Below are positions 25,054 to 34,937 of a stretch of 64,000 nt of DNA, piece after piece. The DNA is taken from NCBI GenBank assembly GCA_045534775.1, contig JAZSKI010000008.1:6711-70710 (forward strand), in the 5' to 3' direction. This DNA comes from JAZOTK01 sp045534775. Its GTDB lineage: Bacteria; Bacillota; Clostridia; RUG12999. The notes under the pieces are model-generated. The model saw only the letters and a program-made list of their open reading frames with translations, searched no databases and was not told the DNA's origin. The first letter of the stretch is position 1. The number at the start of each line of letters is the position of its first letter. The position numbers and the translations under genes are program-made.

Positions 25054-27207
25054 ATGCTGTCCGAAAGAATAAAAATGATTGCAAAAAAATCAAGAGAACA
25101 GGGGCAACACAGCCCGGAAAACAGCTTTAATTATGATAAAAACATGTATGCCCTCGGTAAATACAAGGAATTGCCTATTCGCGAGAAGGTGACACGGGCT
25201 GTAGCGGATGCTATAGTAAATCAAAAAATTTATATTGAACCCTATGATGAAATAATTGGACGTATATTCTTTTTTAATGATAAGGAATGTAAAGAGTGTG
25301 ATCCGGCGTTTGATTATGTGAGTGAGCCTGAAGAAAAAATACGGAAAGAGCTACCGGACTATGAGGAGTTTTCAAAATATCAGCTGGGAGGAACACATTA
25401 CAGAGGTCATATAGCATGGCGGTATGATAAAATATTACAGCTGGGAACAGAGGGAATGAAGCAACAATACCGCGAAGCCATAAGCCGCACGGATGATGAA
25501 AAAAGTAAGGAATTTTGCCGGGGAGTAATCATAATGTTGGAGGCACTTGAAAGATGGAACGACAAGCATATTGAGGAGCTCGAAAAAAGGAATATGAAAA
25601 CACAGGCAGAGCGTTGCAGAAGCTTGGGGAGACCGGCAAGAACTTTCCGCGAAGCAGTACAAACATACTTTATGCAATATATGGTGGTGATGAAAGAATT
25701 TCCTGCGGGAGGAAATGGACCGGGCAGATTAGATTATTACCTGTGGCCGTATCTTGAAAGGGATTTGAAAAATAACAAATGCACACTTGAAGAAGCAAAA
25801 GAGATTATACAGGAACTGTTTATAAGAATTGATGCACCCTTTACAGATTCGGACGGGTGGGTTGAGGCAATAGTGGTAGGCGGAACTTATCCTAACGGCT
25901 TATCGGCAGTTAATCCGTTATCATACATTATGGTGGAAGCGATTATGGAGCTTGATATTATACATCCTACGGTATATATAAGACTTCCGGAAAATCCACC
26001 GGAGGATTTTTTGGAGCTTAGTGCTAAATATCTTAAATACGGAAAAAATCGTGCTCAGCTGTTTTGCGACAAAAATATTATAAAGACTCTTGTAAATCAC
26101 GGGGTTTCTTTCCGTGATGCCGTCGACTATTACAGCGGCGGATGTATGGAAATAGGTATTCAGGGAATGAGCTGTGACTACCTTTTTAATGGTTTACATA
26201 ATATTTTAAAAATTGTGGAGCTGTCGACAACGGGCGGATTATCTTTAAATGACGGAGTGCAGGTGAACAGCTTCCGAGGCAGAGGGCTGAAGGAATTTAA
26301 TAATTTTGAAGATTTCTATATGGATTTTATCGGAGAAACACGTAGAATTATAACTATGTTTTTAAAGGCACAGGATATATACAGCGAAGTGGCGGAAGAA
26401 AAATCACCGGTATATTTGCTGTCATCTATGCTGGAGGACGCATTGAAAAAATGCCGCGGTATGCATAGTGGGGGTGCAAGATACCATGATTACGGAGCTA
26501 TTCCTATGGGGCTTCCATCGGCCGCGGACTACCTGTTTGCGATAAAAAAGGCGGTATTTGACGATAAAATATGCTCGGCTGAAGAATTGGTCGAAGCCTT
26601 GAAAAATAATTTTTCAGGCTATGAAAACTTGCGACAAAAACTTAAAGGAATACCAAAATACGGGCAGGAAGATAAAGAAGCGGATGAAATGATGAGCAGA
26701 CTGTGCAGCGATGTCTGAGAGATATATGATTCCTATGTTACGAGATTTGGCGGCAGAGGTAAGGCTGTTGTATTTACCTTTGAATGGGCAGCGTGTTGCG
26801 GAAGTATTATAGGGGCGACTGCTGACGGGAATTTTGCAGGGCATCCCGTTGCACATGGTGTAACTCCGCAGAGTGGTGCTATGACGAAGGGAATTACTGC
26901 GGCAATTAATTCATGTACTTCAATTCCTTTTGAGGATTTTTCGGCAGGGGCATCTACGATGTGGGATATGGACGAAGGCTGGGCGACTACAGACGTTATA
27001 AAAACTATTTTTACGGTATTCTTTGAAAAAGGAGGACAAATATTCCAAGGGAATATGACGGATGTAAAAAGCTTAGAGCTTGCAATGGAGAATCCGGAGG
27101 ATTACCCGGATTTAATGGTACGGGTAGGAGGATTTTCGGCTCGGTTTATACATTTGAACTCCGAGGTGCAGTTGGAGATTATTAACAGGGTACGTCACAA
27201 CAAATAA
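25054..27207 (+). pseudogene. Glycyl radical enzyme (pyruvate formate-lyase family) with one in-frame TGA
   Basis: The frame runs from 25054 to 27207 and is broken only by TGA at 26716-26718; both halves are in the same frame. The first 555 residues include the active-site Cys loop YYSGGCMEIG (about residue 367). The part after the stop keeps FGGRGKAV, the HPVAHGVTPQSGAM region and the glycyl radical motif RVGGFSARF near the C-terminus. Such enzymes do radical chemistry on organic acids, diols or choline; this subtype is not one I can name. A dedicated activase is not adjacent. A recent nonsense mutation is the simplest reading; recoding of UGA is possible. ATG 25045 and 25048 are alternative starts. 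Confidence 0.8.
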
Positions 27208-27249
27208 AAAAACTATGAACCTTCGTTTTTGCGAAGGTTCATAGTTTTT
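27208..27249. terminator. Strong bidirectional terminator
   Basis: A perfect 18-bp stem AAAAACTATGAACCTTCG with its complement and a 6-base loop, with A and T tracts at the stem ends; lies between convergent genes. Confidence 0.9.
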
Positions 27250-27250
27250 A

Positions 27251-27823
27251 TTATAAAGCTACTTTTTCACACAGATTTTTAAGTGCTGCACCGCGGTGAC
27301 TTATTTGGTTTTTTTCGTCTGCGGTAAGCTCGCCGAAGGTTTTGGCAAACTGTTCAACATAGAAAACAGGGTCGTAACCAAACCCGTTTTCACCTATGGG
27401 GGAGTCGGTTATTTTGCCGTAACATTCTCCGCGGGCGGTGACGGTTTTGCCGTCCGGATACACAATGGCTACCACCGAAACAAAACGTGCGGTCCTGTCG
27501 GTCAAGCCTTCCATATTGGCAAGGAGTTTATTAACCCTGTCCGTATCGCTACCTTCACAGTACCTGGCGGAATGAATGCCCGGCTGCAAATCAAGAGCTA
27601 TAACCTCAAGACCTGAATCATCAGCAATTACAGGCATATTGGACACCTCACAAAAGGCGTTTGCCTTTATTAGCACATTTTCTTCAAAGGTTAACCCATT
27701 TTCTTCGGGGTCGATAGCTATTCCTACATCTCCTGCGGAGATGACCTCAAAGCCGAGAGGTGATAAAATTTCTGAAAATTCACGTAGCTTGTGAGCGTTA
27801 TTTGTCGCTGCAAGTATCTTCAT
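27251..27823 (-). CDS. rdgB: XTP/dITP diphosphatase (RdgB/HAM1 family)
   Basis: 190 residues. It hydrolyses dITP, XTP and other non-canonical purine NTPs to NMP and pyrophosphate, keeping them out of DNA and RNA. AATNNAHKLREF at the start, the catalytic VIADDSGLEV (about 65-74), GIHSARYC (about 81) and GENGFGYDPVF (about 144) are the family motifs. It is the last gene of a minus-strand operon, 8 bp after the DAK2 gene. Confidence 0.95.
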   Translation of the reverse strand: MKILAATNNAHKLREFSEILSPLGFEVISAGDVGIAIDPEENGLTFEENVLIKANAFCEVSNMPVIADDSGLEVIALDLQPGIHSARYCEGSDTDRVNKLLANMEGLTDRTARFVSVVAIVYPDGKTVTARGECYGKITDSPIGENGFGYDPVFYVEQFAKTFGELTADEKNQISHRGAALKNLCEKVAL

Positions 27824-27831
27824 TTTTACAC

Positions 27832-29430
27832 CTACTCTGCGGAAATAATGTAGTAATAAACAGGTTGACCGCCGTATTGTAGTGATATATCACATTCGGG
27901 ATATTCCGCCTCTAATTTATCACAAAGAGCTTGTGCGGTTTTCTCCTCAATGTCGTTGCCGTAGTAAACAGTAATGACACCCGTATCATCGGTGCAAATA
28001 TGACTGCAAACCGACAGCGCCGCTGTTTCTGCAGACTTTTCTGCGGCTACGATGCTCTTACCCGAGAGGGCTATTATATCGCCTTCTTTAATGGTTAAAC
28101 CGCCCGACTCGCTGTCGCGGACAGCGTAGGTCACAAGACCGGTCTCAACCAGCGAAGCGGCTTCTTTCATATTTTCGGCGTTTTCATCGGCACTCAGGCA
28201 TACATCAAAGGAAATCAATGCCGATATGCCCTGAGGCAGAGTGGTTGTGGGAATAATTTTCACATCACAGTCCACCATAGTGACACTTTGTTCAGCCGCT
28301 AAAATAATATTTTTATTATTAGGGAAAACATATACGGTTTCGGCATGAGCCTTCTTGATAGCATCGGCAATGTCGCCGGCGCTGGGGTTCATAGTCTGCC
28401 CGCCTTCGATAATTTCCGCGACACCTAATTCTTTTAAAATTTCAGAAAAGCCCTCGCCGGAGGATACCGACACAAAAGCATAAGGCTTTTTAGGCGTATC
28501 GGGTGCGGAAATGGTTTCTTTATGCTGGTGACGCATATTATCTATTTTGATATTTATAAGTCCGCCCAGCTTTAACGCTTCCTGAAGGGCAATACCCGGA
28601 TTATCGGTATGAACGTGGACTTTTATTACGTCAAAATCTTCGATTACAAGCATACTGTCGCCGATTTCCGATAAAACGCTGCGAAGCTTGCTTACATCAG
28701 AAAGATTATCTTTTTTCTTTATAATAAATTCTGTACAGTATCCGAAGGTAATTTCCTCGCTGCCGATTGTCATAGCAGGGGTGTTATCGGCGGCAGTCTC
28801 TGATGCACTGCTGCTTTCAATAATTTTCCCTTCGGTAAGAACATAATACATTCCCTGTAAAATACAAAGCCAGCCCATACCGCCTGCATCTACAACACCT
28901 GCTTCAGCAAGCTTTTTCAGCATAGTGGGAGTCTTTTTAAGTGCATCGGAGGCACCGTCAACCGCCCCACGCATAACGGCAGTAATATCATCGCTTTTTT
29001 CAAAAGCCTTTGCCGCGCCTTCGGCACAGCCGCGGGCTACGGTTAAAATAGTACCTTCCGTAGGCTTCATAACGGCATTATACGCCGTATCGGATGCAAC
29101 CTTAAATCCGTGAGCCAATGATTTTGCGGTAAACTCGCCGTGTTCGCCTACACCCTTAGAGAGACCTCTGAAAAGCTGCGACAGTATTACACCCGAATTT
29201 CCACGGGCGGATTTGAGGGTTGCGGAAGCAATTTTTTCGCAAATTTCCGGAATATTTGTTTCGTTGCAATTTTTAACAGCTTCAGCCGCACCTACCATAG
29301 TGAGGGACATATTTTTACCCGTATCGCCGTCAGGAACGGGAAAAACATTCAATCTGTCTATTTCATCTCTGTTATTCCCGAGAAAATTTGACGCGGAAAT
29401 AATCATATTACAAAAAGTAAGACTATCCAT
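27832..29430 (-). CDS. DAK2/DegV-linked protein, FakA-like
   Basis: 532 residues of the YloV/FakA family. The N-terminal DhaL-type ATP-binding domain (about 1-200) shows NVFPVPDGDTGKNMS (about 28) and GNSGVILSQLFRG (about 100); the central and C-terminal domains follow. FakA is the ATPase subunit of fatty acid kinase, which works with a FakB (DegV) lipid carrier to phosphorylate exogenous fatty acids. The adjacent Asp23 gene is its usual companion in Firmicutes. No FakB is in the window. Confidence 0.9.
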   Translation of the reverse strand: MDSLTFCNMIISASNFLGNNRDEIDRLNVFPVPDGDTGKNMSLTMVGAAEAVKNCNETNIPEICEKIASATLKSARGNSGVILSQLFRGLSKGVGEHGEFTAKSLAHGFKVASDTAYNAVMKPTEGTILTVARGCAEGAAKAFEKSDDITAVMRGAVDGASDALKKTPTMLKKLAEAGVVDAGGMGWLCILQGMYYVLTEGKIIESSSASETAADNTPAMTIGSEEITFGYCTEFIIKKKDNLSDVSKLRSVLSEIGDSMLVIEDFDVIKVHVHTDNPGIALQEALKLGGLINIKIDNMRHQHKETISAPDTPKKPYAFVSVSSGEGFSEILKELGVAEIIEGGQTMNPSAGDIADAIKKAHAETVYVFPNNKNIILAAEQSVTMVDCDVKIIPTTTLPQGISALISFDVCLSADENAENMKEAASLVETGLVTYAVRDSESGGLTIKEGDIIALSGKSIVAAEKSAETAALSVCSHICTDDTGVITVYYGNDIEEKTAQALCDKLEAEYPECDISLQYGGQPVYYYIISAE

Positions 29431-29443
29431 TCTTCAACCTCCG

Positions 29444-29797
29444 TTAATCTACAACCTTTATGGTTTCTACGTGAATATTGAATTTGCCTACCTCAATACC
29501 TGCAAAATGCTCAAGCTGGTATTTGACACTTTTTCTGATACTCTCGCTTACGGTGTGCATATTAATTCCGTAGGTTGTTGCAATATGCAAATCTATTGAC
29601 AGCTTTCCGTGTTCAACTTTGGTTTTAACGCCTTTTGAAAGGCTTAAAATGCTCTTATCATTTAAAAGCTTTCCGTTACCGCTTGACGTAAGACCTATTA
29701 CACCATAACAGTTTGTTGCAATTTTAGCTATGGTTTTAACCAATACTCCGTTTGAAATTTTAATATCGCCTTTAATTGTTTTAATAGTTATTGCCAT
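29444..29797 (-). CDS. Asp23/Gls24 family protein
   Basis: 117 residues of the Asp23/Gls24 (YloU) family: starts MAITIKTIKGDIKISNGVL, with IDLHIATTYGINMHTVSESIR in the second half. Members are envelope-stress-linked proteins, some membrane-associated through a partner. Encoded 13 bp before the DAK2 gene, the standard yloU-yloV pairing. Confidence 0.92.
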   Translation of the reverse strand: MAITIKTIKGDIKISNGVLVKTIAKIATNCYGVIGLTSSGNGKLLNDKSILSLSKGVKTKVEHGKLSIDLHIATTYGINMHTVSESIRKSVKYQLEHFAGIEVGKFNIHVETIKVVD

Positions 29798-29812
29798 AAT
29801 TATCCATCCTTC

Positions 29813-31219
29813 CTATGTGTGATGCTTACCTGTTTTTAATGTAAATGTAAATTTTGTATATTCATTTGGTATGCTGACAACAGTAATGTTACGGTTATGA
29901 GTGCGGATAATACTTTTAACCATATACAGCCCAAGCCCGACACCGGTTTTATCCATACTGCGTGACTTATCGGTTTTATGAAATTTATCCCAAATCCGGT
30001 CAATATCCTGAGGCGAAATGCCTTCGCCTGAATTTTCAACACTTATATATGCAGTATCGCCTTTTATATGAGTTGCAAGACTTATATACCCGCCGGGATT
30101 AACAAATTTAACGGCATTGTCTATTAAATTTGTCACAACCTGAGTAATGCTGTCCTGGTTGGCGGTGACGGGACAGCTGTCTTCTTCAAAGGTGAGACGC
30201 ACGTCCAAGCCTTTTTCTTCAATTTTATTTTCAAATTTAATTATAGCTATCCGAAGAAGCTCGTTAATATCAAAATTATCGTAAACTATATCTTTAGAGC
30301 CCGATTCCAATTTGGCAACATCAAGCAAATCGTTTACAAGTCTCGTAAGACGGTTGGTTTCGCTGATTACAAGGGTAATGTATTCCGCGTGCTTTTCGGG
30401 AGGAATAGTACCGTCTAAAATCCCCTGCAGAAATCCCGTGATAATCGTCATAGGGGTGCGAAGCTCGTGAGAGACGTTGGCAATAAAGGAATTTCGGGTC
30501 TTTTCCTGAGACTGAAGTGCCGCGATGATTTCATTGAAATCATCAGACAAATGCTTTAATTCTCCTCCTAAATTAAGGTTGAGCCTCTTTTCAAAATCAC
30601 CCTTTGCTATAAGCTTGAGCGCATTATTTATTTCTCTTATGGGAGATTCTATATTTTTTGATATAACAAAGGAAAATATACCCGTTAAAATCAACGCAAT
30701 AAACAGAACAAAGACAAAGGGTTTAAAGACCTCGTGCTTCATTTCCGATAAATAGGGAACGGGCAGAAGTGCAAAAACACCTCCGACAACCTGATTGTTA
30801 TGGTTTACAGGCTTACCGATTAATATGACGGGACTGCTGAAAATATCGTTGAAATTATCTACACGGTTAATGGATTTGCCGCTCAGAACCTCGTTTGTAC
30901 TCATCGTGGGTAGCTTTCCACCTGCTTCAATGAGTGCCACTGTTGCCGAGGAAGAACAAACCTGAATATTTTTTTGCCTGTCAAAAACTATTATATGCGA
31001 GCCTGAGGTCAAACTGTACACATCTATTATTCTGGAATACTGAAATCCGTTTATTTCTGCTTCTGAAACATAAGCCACAACACTGTCAAGAGTGTCGGAA
31101 AGCTCCTCGGATACCTTGGAGGCAACATAGTTATTCAGGAAAAAATGAACAGATATACCAACAATTAAAAATCCCAAAATCACTATTGAGAAGCATTGGA
31201 TAAAGATTTTCCTACGCAA
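29813..31219 (-). CDS. Sensor histidine kinase (HAMP, HisKA, HATPase)
   Basis: 468 residues. The N-terminal membrane segment (about 8-28), an extracytoplasmic sensor (about 30-165) and a second membrane segment (about 168-188) lead to HAMP (about 190-240). HisKA has the H-box SHELRTPMTII (about 248), and the HATPase has NLIDNAVKF and the GVGLGLYMVKSI G-box. It autophosphorylates on His and passes phosphate to the response regulator encoded just upstream. The start is TTG 31219 with AAGGAG 9 bases before it; the nearest ATG hits a stop. Confidence 0.92.
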   Translation of the reverse strand: MRRKIFIQCFSIVILGFLIVGISVHFFLNNYVASKVSEELSDTLDSVVAYVSEAEINGFQYSRIIDVYSLTSGSHIIVFDRQKNIQVCSSSATVALIEAGGKLPTMSTNEVLSGKSINRVDNFNDIFSSPVILIGKPVNHNNQVVGGVFALLPVPYLSEMKHEVFKPFVFVLFIALILTGIFSFVISKNIESPIREINNALKLIAKGDFEKRLNLNLGGELKHLSDDFNEIIAALQSQEKTRNSFIANVSHELRTPMTIITGFLQGILDGTIPPEKHAEYITLVISETNRLTRLVNDLLDVAKLESGSKDIVYDNFDINELLRIAIIKFENKIEEKGLDVRLTFEEDSCPVTANQDSITQVVTNLIDNAVKFVNPGGYISLATHIKGDTAYISVENSGEGISPQDIDRIWDKFHKTDKSRSMDKTGVGLGLYMVKSIIRTHNRNITVVSIPNEYTKFTFTLKTGKHHT

Positions 31220-31280
31220 AAAGCATCACTCCTTGGCAACGATAAACCTCCGCCGCCTTTATTTAACACGACTACGGTTT

Positions 31281-31970
31281 TTATTTAGCCGACAGTTCAA
31301 ATTTATATCCTACTCCCCAGACCGTTTTAAGTGACCAATCACAACTGCTGCCTTCAATTTTTTCCCTGATACGTTTTACGTGAACGTCAACGGTACGGGA
31401 ATCCCCAAAGAAATCGTAACCCCAGATTTCATCGAGGAGCTGCTCTCTGGTAAATACCTTATTGGGATGAGTCGCCAGAAAATACAAAAGCTCCAGCTCC
31501 TTCGGCGGCATATCAAGCCTGTTCCCGCAAGCCTTTATTTCGTAATTTGACATATTAATCTCAATGTTGTCATAGGAAATAATTTTCAAATCGTTATCCT
31601 TGGTTTCAAACCTGCGAAGAACAGCCTTTATCCGCGCCACAAGCTCGCGGGTATCAAAGGGCTTGGCAATATAGTCATCCGCACCCATCTCAAGCCCCAG
31701 CACCTTATCAAAGGTATCGTCCTTGGCTGTCAGCATTATTATGGGAACAGCACTGGTTTTTCTGATTTCGCGGCATACCTCAAAGCCGTCCTTGCCCGGT
31801 AGCATTATATCAAGCAACACTAAAGAAGCAGATACAGTCTTAAGCTTTTCAAGAGCTACAATACCGGTGTTTGCAATTTCAACGGTATACCCTTCTTTTT
31901 CAAGATACAGCCTTATAAGCTCGCAGATATTATGATCATCATCAACCACAAGAATTGTATGATTTGACAT
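31281..31970 (-). CDS. OmpR/PhoB-type response regulator
   Basis: 229 residues. The receiver domain (1-120) has the acidic pair VDDD near residue 10, phosphoacceptor Asp in LLDIMLPGKDG (about 54) and Lys in IAKPF (about 105). The C-terminal winged helix (about 130-226) has the TREQLLDEIWGYDF and SRTVDVHVKRIREK recognition segment. It pairs with the kinase that follows 61 bp downstream. It has its own promoter at 32015-32043. Confidence 0.94.
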   Translation of the reverse strand: MSNHTILVVDDDHNICELIRLYLEKEGYTVEIANTGIVALEKLKTVSASLVLLDIMLPGKDGFEVCREIRKTSAVPIIMLTAKDDTFDKVLGLEMGADDYIAKPFDTRELVARIKAVLRRFETKDNDLKIISYDNIEINMSNYEIKACGNRLDMPPKELELLYFLATHPNKVFTREQLLDEIWGYDFFGDSRTVDVHVKRIREKIEGSSCDWSLKTVWGVGYKFELSAK

Positions 31971-32014
31971 TTTGATGCCGCCTTTCGTAAAGATTAGTTT
32001 AAACCTATATTATA

Positions 32015-32043
32015 AGTATATATTATATTTTGCGGTTTGTCAA
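32015..32043 (-). promoter_or_regulatory. Sigma-A-type promoter of the two-component operon
   Basis: On the minus strand: consensus TTGACA, 17-bp spacer, TATACT. Confidence 0.7.
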
Positions 32044-32178
32044 GTCGCAGAAAAATATTTGGCTTACAAAATAAGATTATTTGTAATATAAAAATTGATG
32101 TTTTTTGTCTTTTTTTGCGCGAAGCTGAGAAAAAAGCATACAAAATTAATAAAAAATTAATAAAATGCGTAAAAATAC

Positions 32179-32207
32179 TTGACAGTTTGCAAAAAAAAGT
32201 ATAAAAT
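32179..32207 (+). promoter_or_regulatory. Sigma-A-type promoter of rny
   Basis: Consensus TTGACA, 17-bp spacer, TAAAAT, about 88 bp before the rny start. Confidence 0.75.
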
Positions 32208-32294
32208 ATAAGGGTACGTATTATATGCTAAAATATATTATTGTGCAATTATCAGATAAATTATTTACAAAAGTGGAGGTGCCGGAAAGAGAGT

Positions 32295-33866
32295 ATGGAG
32301 TTAATTCATTACTTAATTATGGTGCTTGTGGCTGTTATATTTGGCGTTATTGGTGTGTTCATCGGTATAATATACAGAAAAAATATTGGTGAAAAAGCAA
32401 TAGGCTCTGCGGAAAAGGAAGCGGCTAAAATACTTGAAGAAGCTAAAAAATCTGCTGAAGATATAGCAAAAAGTGCACAAGCACGTAAGAAGGAAGCGAT
32501 GATTGAGGCTAAAGAAGAGATACATAAAAATCGTGTTGAATTTGACCGTGAGTTCAAAGAAAGACGAAGTGAAATATCTCGCCAAGAGCGTCGTATAACA
32601 CAAAAAGAGGAAACCTTGGATAAGAAAACCGAGGCTCTTGAAAAAAGAGAAGAAAATGTAGCAAAAAAACAAAGTGAAATGGAAGCTGCTCAGGCGGAAA
32701 TACAAGCACTTAAGGAGAAACAGTTAAGTGAGCTTGAAAAAATTTCCGGGATGAAACGCGAAGAAGCTAAAGACATTATATTACGTAATGTAGAAAGCGA
32801 AACTCGTCACGAAGCGGCAATGCTTATTAAATCCATAGAGGATGAGGCTAAGGAAGAAGCGGAAAATCGCGCAAGAAAGATTGTAGGACTTGCAATCCAG
32901 CGTTGTGCGGCAGACCACGCGGCTGAGGTAACAGTATCTGTTGTAAACCTGCCCAGCGATGAAATGAAGGGCAGAATTATCGGTCGCGAAGGCAGAAACA
33001 TCCGTACCCTTGAAACCTTAACAGGTATTGACCTGATAATTGATGATACGCCGGAGGCTGTTATTTTATCGGGCTTTGACCCTGTGAGACGTGAGGTTGC
33101 AAGACTTGCTCTTGAAAAATTAATTCATGACGGACGAATTCATCCGGCAAGAATTGAAGAAACTGTGGAAAAAGCAAGACGTGAAGTGGAAAACACTATC
33201 AAACAGGAGGGCGAACGTGCTACCTTTGAAACGGGTGTTCACGGGCTGCATCCTGAGCTTATCAAGCTGCTTGGTAAACTTAAATACAGAACCAGCTACG
33301 GTCAGAATGTTCTTATGCATAGCATTGAGGTGGCTCATCTGTCGGGAATTATGGCGGCTGAAATGGGTGTGGATATTAATCTTGCTAAACGTGCAGGCTT
33401 GCTCCATGATATTGGTAAGGCGATTGACCATGAGGTTGATGGCTCTCACGTTGATATTGGTGCAAATATCGCAAGAAAATATAAAGAAAGCAGTGAGATT
33501 GTTCACGCAATTATGGCACATCACGGTGATGTTGAAGCAAACACCATTGTGGCGTGTATTGTTCAGGCGGCGGATGCTGTTTCGGCGGCAAGACCCGGCG
33601 CAAGACGTGAAAATATTGAAACCTATATTAAACGTCTCGAACAGCTGGAAGCCATTGCAACCAGCTTTGATGGAGTTGAAAAATCCTTTGCAATTCAGGC
33701 AGGCCGTGAGGTTCGTATTATGGTTAAGCCTGAAGATGTCAGCGATGAATCAATGCTCCTTGTAGCTAAAGATATTGTTAAGAAAATTGAAGAAGAGCTC
33801 GAATATCCCGGACAGATTAAAGTAAATGTAATCCGTGAAGTTCGTGCAATAGAATACGCGAAATAA
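32295..33866 (+). CDS. rny: Ribonuclease Y
   Basis: 523 residues, normal for RNase Y, the membrane-tethered endonuclease that starts mRNA decay in many Firmicutes. The N-terminal membrane helix covers about 4-25, a long charged coiled coil about 35-200, KH domain with GRIIGREGRNIRTLE (about 220) and HD domain with LLHDIGKAIDHE (about 366). ATG 32295 gives the classical short N-terminus; the longer frame start at 32241 would add an unlikely leader. The ribosome site is GGAAAGAG. ymdB follows, as in Bacillus. Confidence 0.95.
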   Translation: MELIHYLIMVLVAVIFGVIGVFIGIIYRKNIGEKAIGSAEKEAAKILEEAKKSAEDIAKSAQARKKEAMIEAKEEIHKNRVEFDREFKERRSEISRQERRITQKEETLDKKTEALEKREENVAKKQSEMEAAQAEIQALKEKQLSELEKISGMKREEAKDIILRNVESETRHEAAMLIKSIEDEAKEEAENRARKIVGLAIQRCAADHAAEVTVSVVNLPSDEMKGRIIGREGRNIRTLETLTGIDLIIDDTPEAVILSGFDPVRREVARLALEKLIHDGRIHPARIEETVEKARREVENTIKQEGERATFETGVHGLHPELIKLLGKLKYRTSYGQNVLMHSIEVAHLSGIMAAEMGVDINLAKRAGLLHDIGKAIDHEVDGSHVDIGANIARKYKESSEIVHAIMAHHGDVEANTIVACIVQAADAVSAARPGARRENIETYIKRLEQLEAIATSFDGVEKSFAIQAGREVRIMVKPEDVSDESMLLVAKDIVKKIEEELEYPGQIKVNVIREVRAIEYAK

Positions 33867-33879
33867 TTTATTTGATTTA

Positions 33880-33908
33880 TTAAAGCAGCTTAATAAAAGC
33901 TGCTTTAA
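33880..33908. promoter_or_regulatory. Hairpin between rny and ymdB
   Basis: A perfect 12-bp stem TTAAAGCAGCTT / AAGCTGCTTTAA with a 5-base loop and no clear T-run; may weaken read-through into ymdB or protect the rny mRNA end. Confidence 0.55.
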
Positions 33909-33937
33909 CCATTATTTTAGGAAGTGAAGTCATATTT

Positions 33938-34705
33938 ATGAATTTTTTATGTATTGGTGATATTGTAGGCAGGCAGGGAAGTGAAATGGTTGCTGCACAG
34001 CTTAAATACATTAAACAGGACTACGATATTGATTTTGTAATTGCCAACGGCGAAAATGCCACAACAGGCAACGGAATTAACAGAGAACGTGCCGATATGC
34101 TGCTTGATTGCGGCGTAGATGTGATTACGCTGGGGAACCACGCTTTTTCCAAATCAAAACAGGTAACGGAGCTTTTTCGCGACGGTTATCCCATAGTAAG
34201 ACCAATCAATATGCAAAAAGCAACGCCGGGAGAGGGCTTCATAATCAAAACCTGTGGCGGCAAGAAAATAGCAGTTATAAACGCTATGGGAAGGGTTTAT
34301 ATGATACCCGGCGATTGTCCCTTTACGGCGATAAAGGAATGCATATCGGAAATTGATGCAGATATAATTTTTGTAGATTTTCACGCAGAAGCAACCAGCG
34401 AGAAAAAAGCATTGGGCTATTATCTCGATGGCGAAATAACCTGCCTTTTCGGCACTCATACTCACGTGCAGACGGCGGATGAACAGCTTTTGCCGAAAGG
34501 AACGGCATATATTACGGATTTGGGAATGACGGGGCCTTATGTGTCGGTGCTGGGAGTAAAAAAAGAATGTTCTATAAAGAAATTCCTCACAATGCAGCAC
34601 GAAAAATATGAAAATGCAGACGGAAGCTGTATGCTGAGCGGAATTATTGTTTCTGTAGGCGAGGATAATATGCCTACCGGAATACAAAGGATAAATTTAA
34701 GATAA
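33938..34705 (+). CDS. YmdB-type metallophosphoesterase (TIGR00282)
   Basis: 255 residues. It begins MNFLCIGDIVGRQG and has the metal-binding GDIVG, NGENATTG (about 36-43), TLGNHAFS (about 66) and GTHTHVQTAD (about 177) motifs. In B. subtilis YmdB is a phosphodiesterase that hydrolyses cyclic nucleotides and affects motility and biofilm. Its position behind rny is the conserved one. Confidence 0.92.
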   Translation: MNFLCIGDIVGRQGSEMVAAQLKYIKQDYDIDFVIANGENATTGNGINRERADMLLDCGVDVITLGNHAFSKSKQVTELFRDGYPIVRPINMQKATPGEGFIIKTCGGKKIAVINAMGRVYMIPGDCPFTAIKECISEIDADIIFVDFHAEATSEKKALGYYLDGEITCLFGTHTHVQTADEQLLPKGTAYITDLGMTGPYVSVLGVKKECSIKKFLTMQHEKYENADGSCMLSGIIVSVGEDNMPTGIQRINLR

Positions 34706-34706
34706 A

Positions 34707-34732
34707 ATCGGGGCGGTGAGAAGCCGATTAAA
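34707..34732 (+). terminator. Weak hairpin after ymdB
   Basis: Stem AATCGG / CCGATT with a 12-base loop just after the stop; A-rich, not T-rich, downstream, so only a weak terminator. Confidence 0.35.
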
Positions 34733-34855
34733 AACGATGAAAAATTGCCTGCGATTATTTATCTTTCTATTTACAAAAAAAGAACATAAGAATAGTATAA
34801 ATCGCATAAACCCGGGTGGGCTGAGTAAAATTGCTAAAAAAAGTATAATTTTCTA

Positions 34856-34884
34856 TTGCAATGTTACAAAAAATATGGTATAAT
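34856..34884 (+). promoter_or_regulatory. Sigma-A-type promoter of hppA
   Basis: TTGCAA, 17-bp spacer, consensus TATAAT, 54 bp before the hppA start. Confidence 0.75.
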
Positions 34885-34937
34885 TAGGTTGTGATGCCTG
34901 AAAATGGCAGAAAAATATATAAAAGGAGCTGTATAAA

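Noticed and set aside
26716..26718. Reassigned UGA (alternative genetic code)
   Set aside because: Many clear genes end in TGA (for example the one ending at 14685), so UGA is an ordinary stop in this genome.
26751..26770. Selenocysteine insertion element for the glycyl radical enzyme
   Set aside because: The hairpin is weak, farther from UGA than the bacterial norm, and the codon is not at a catalytic Cys; noted only as a possibility.
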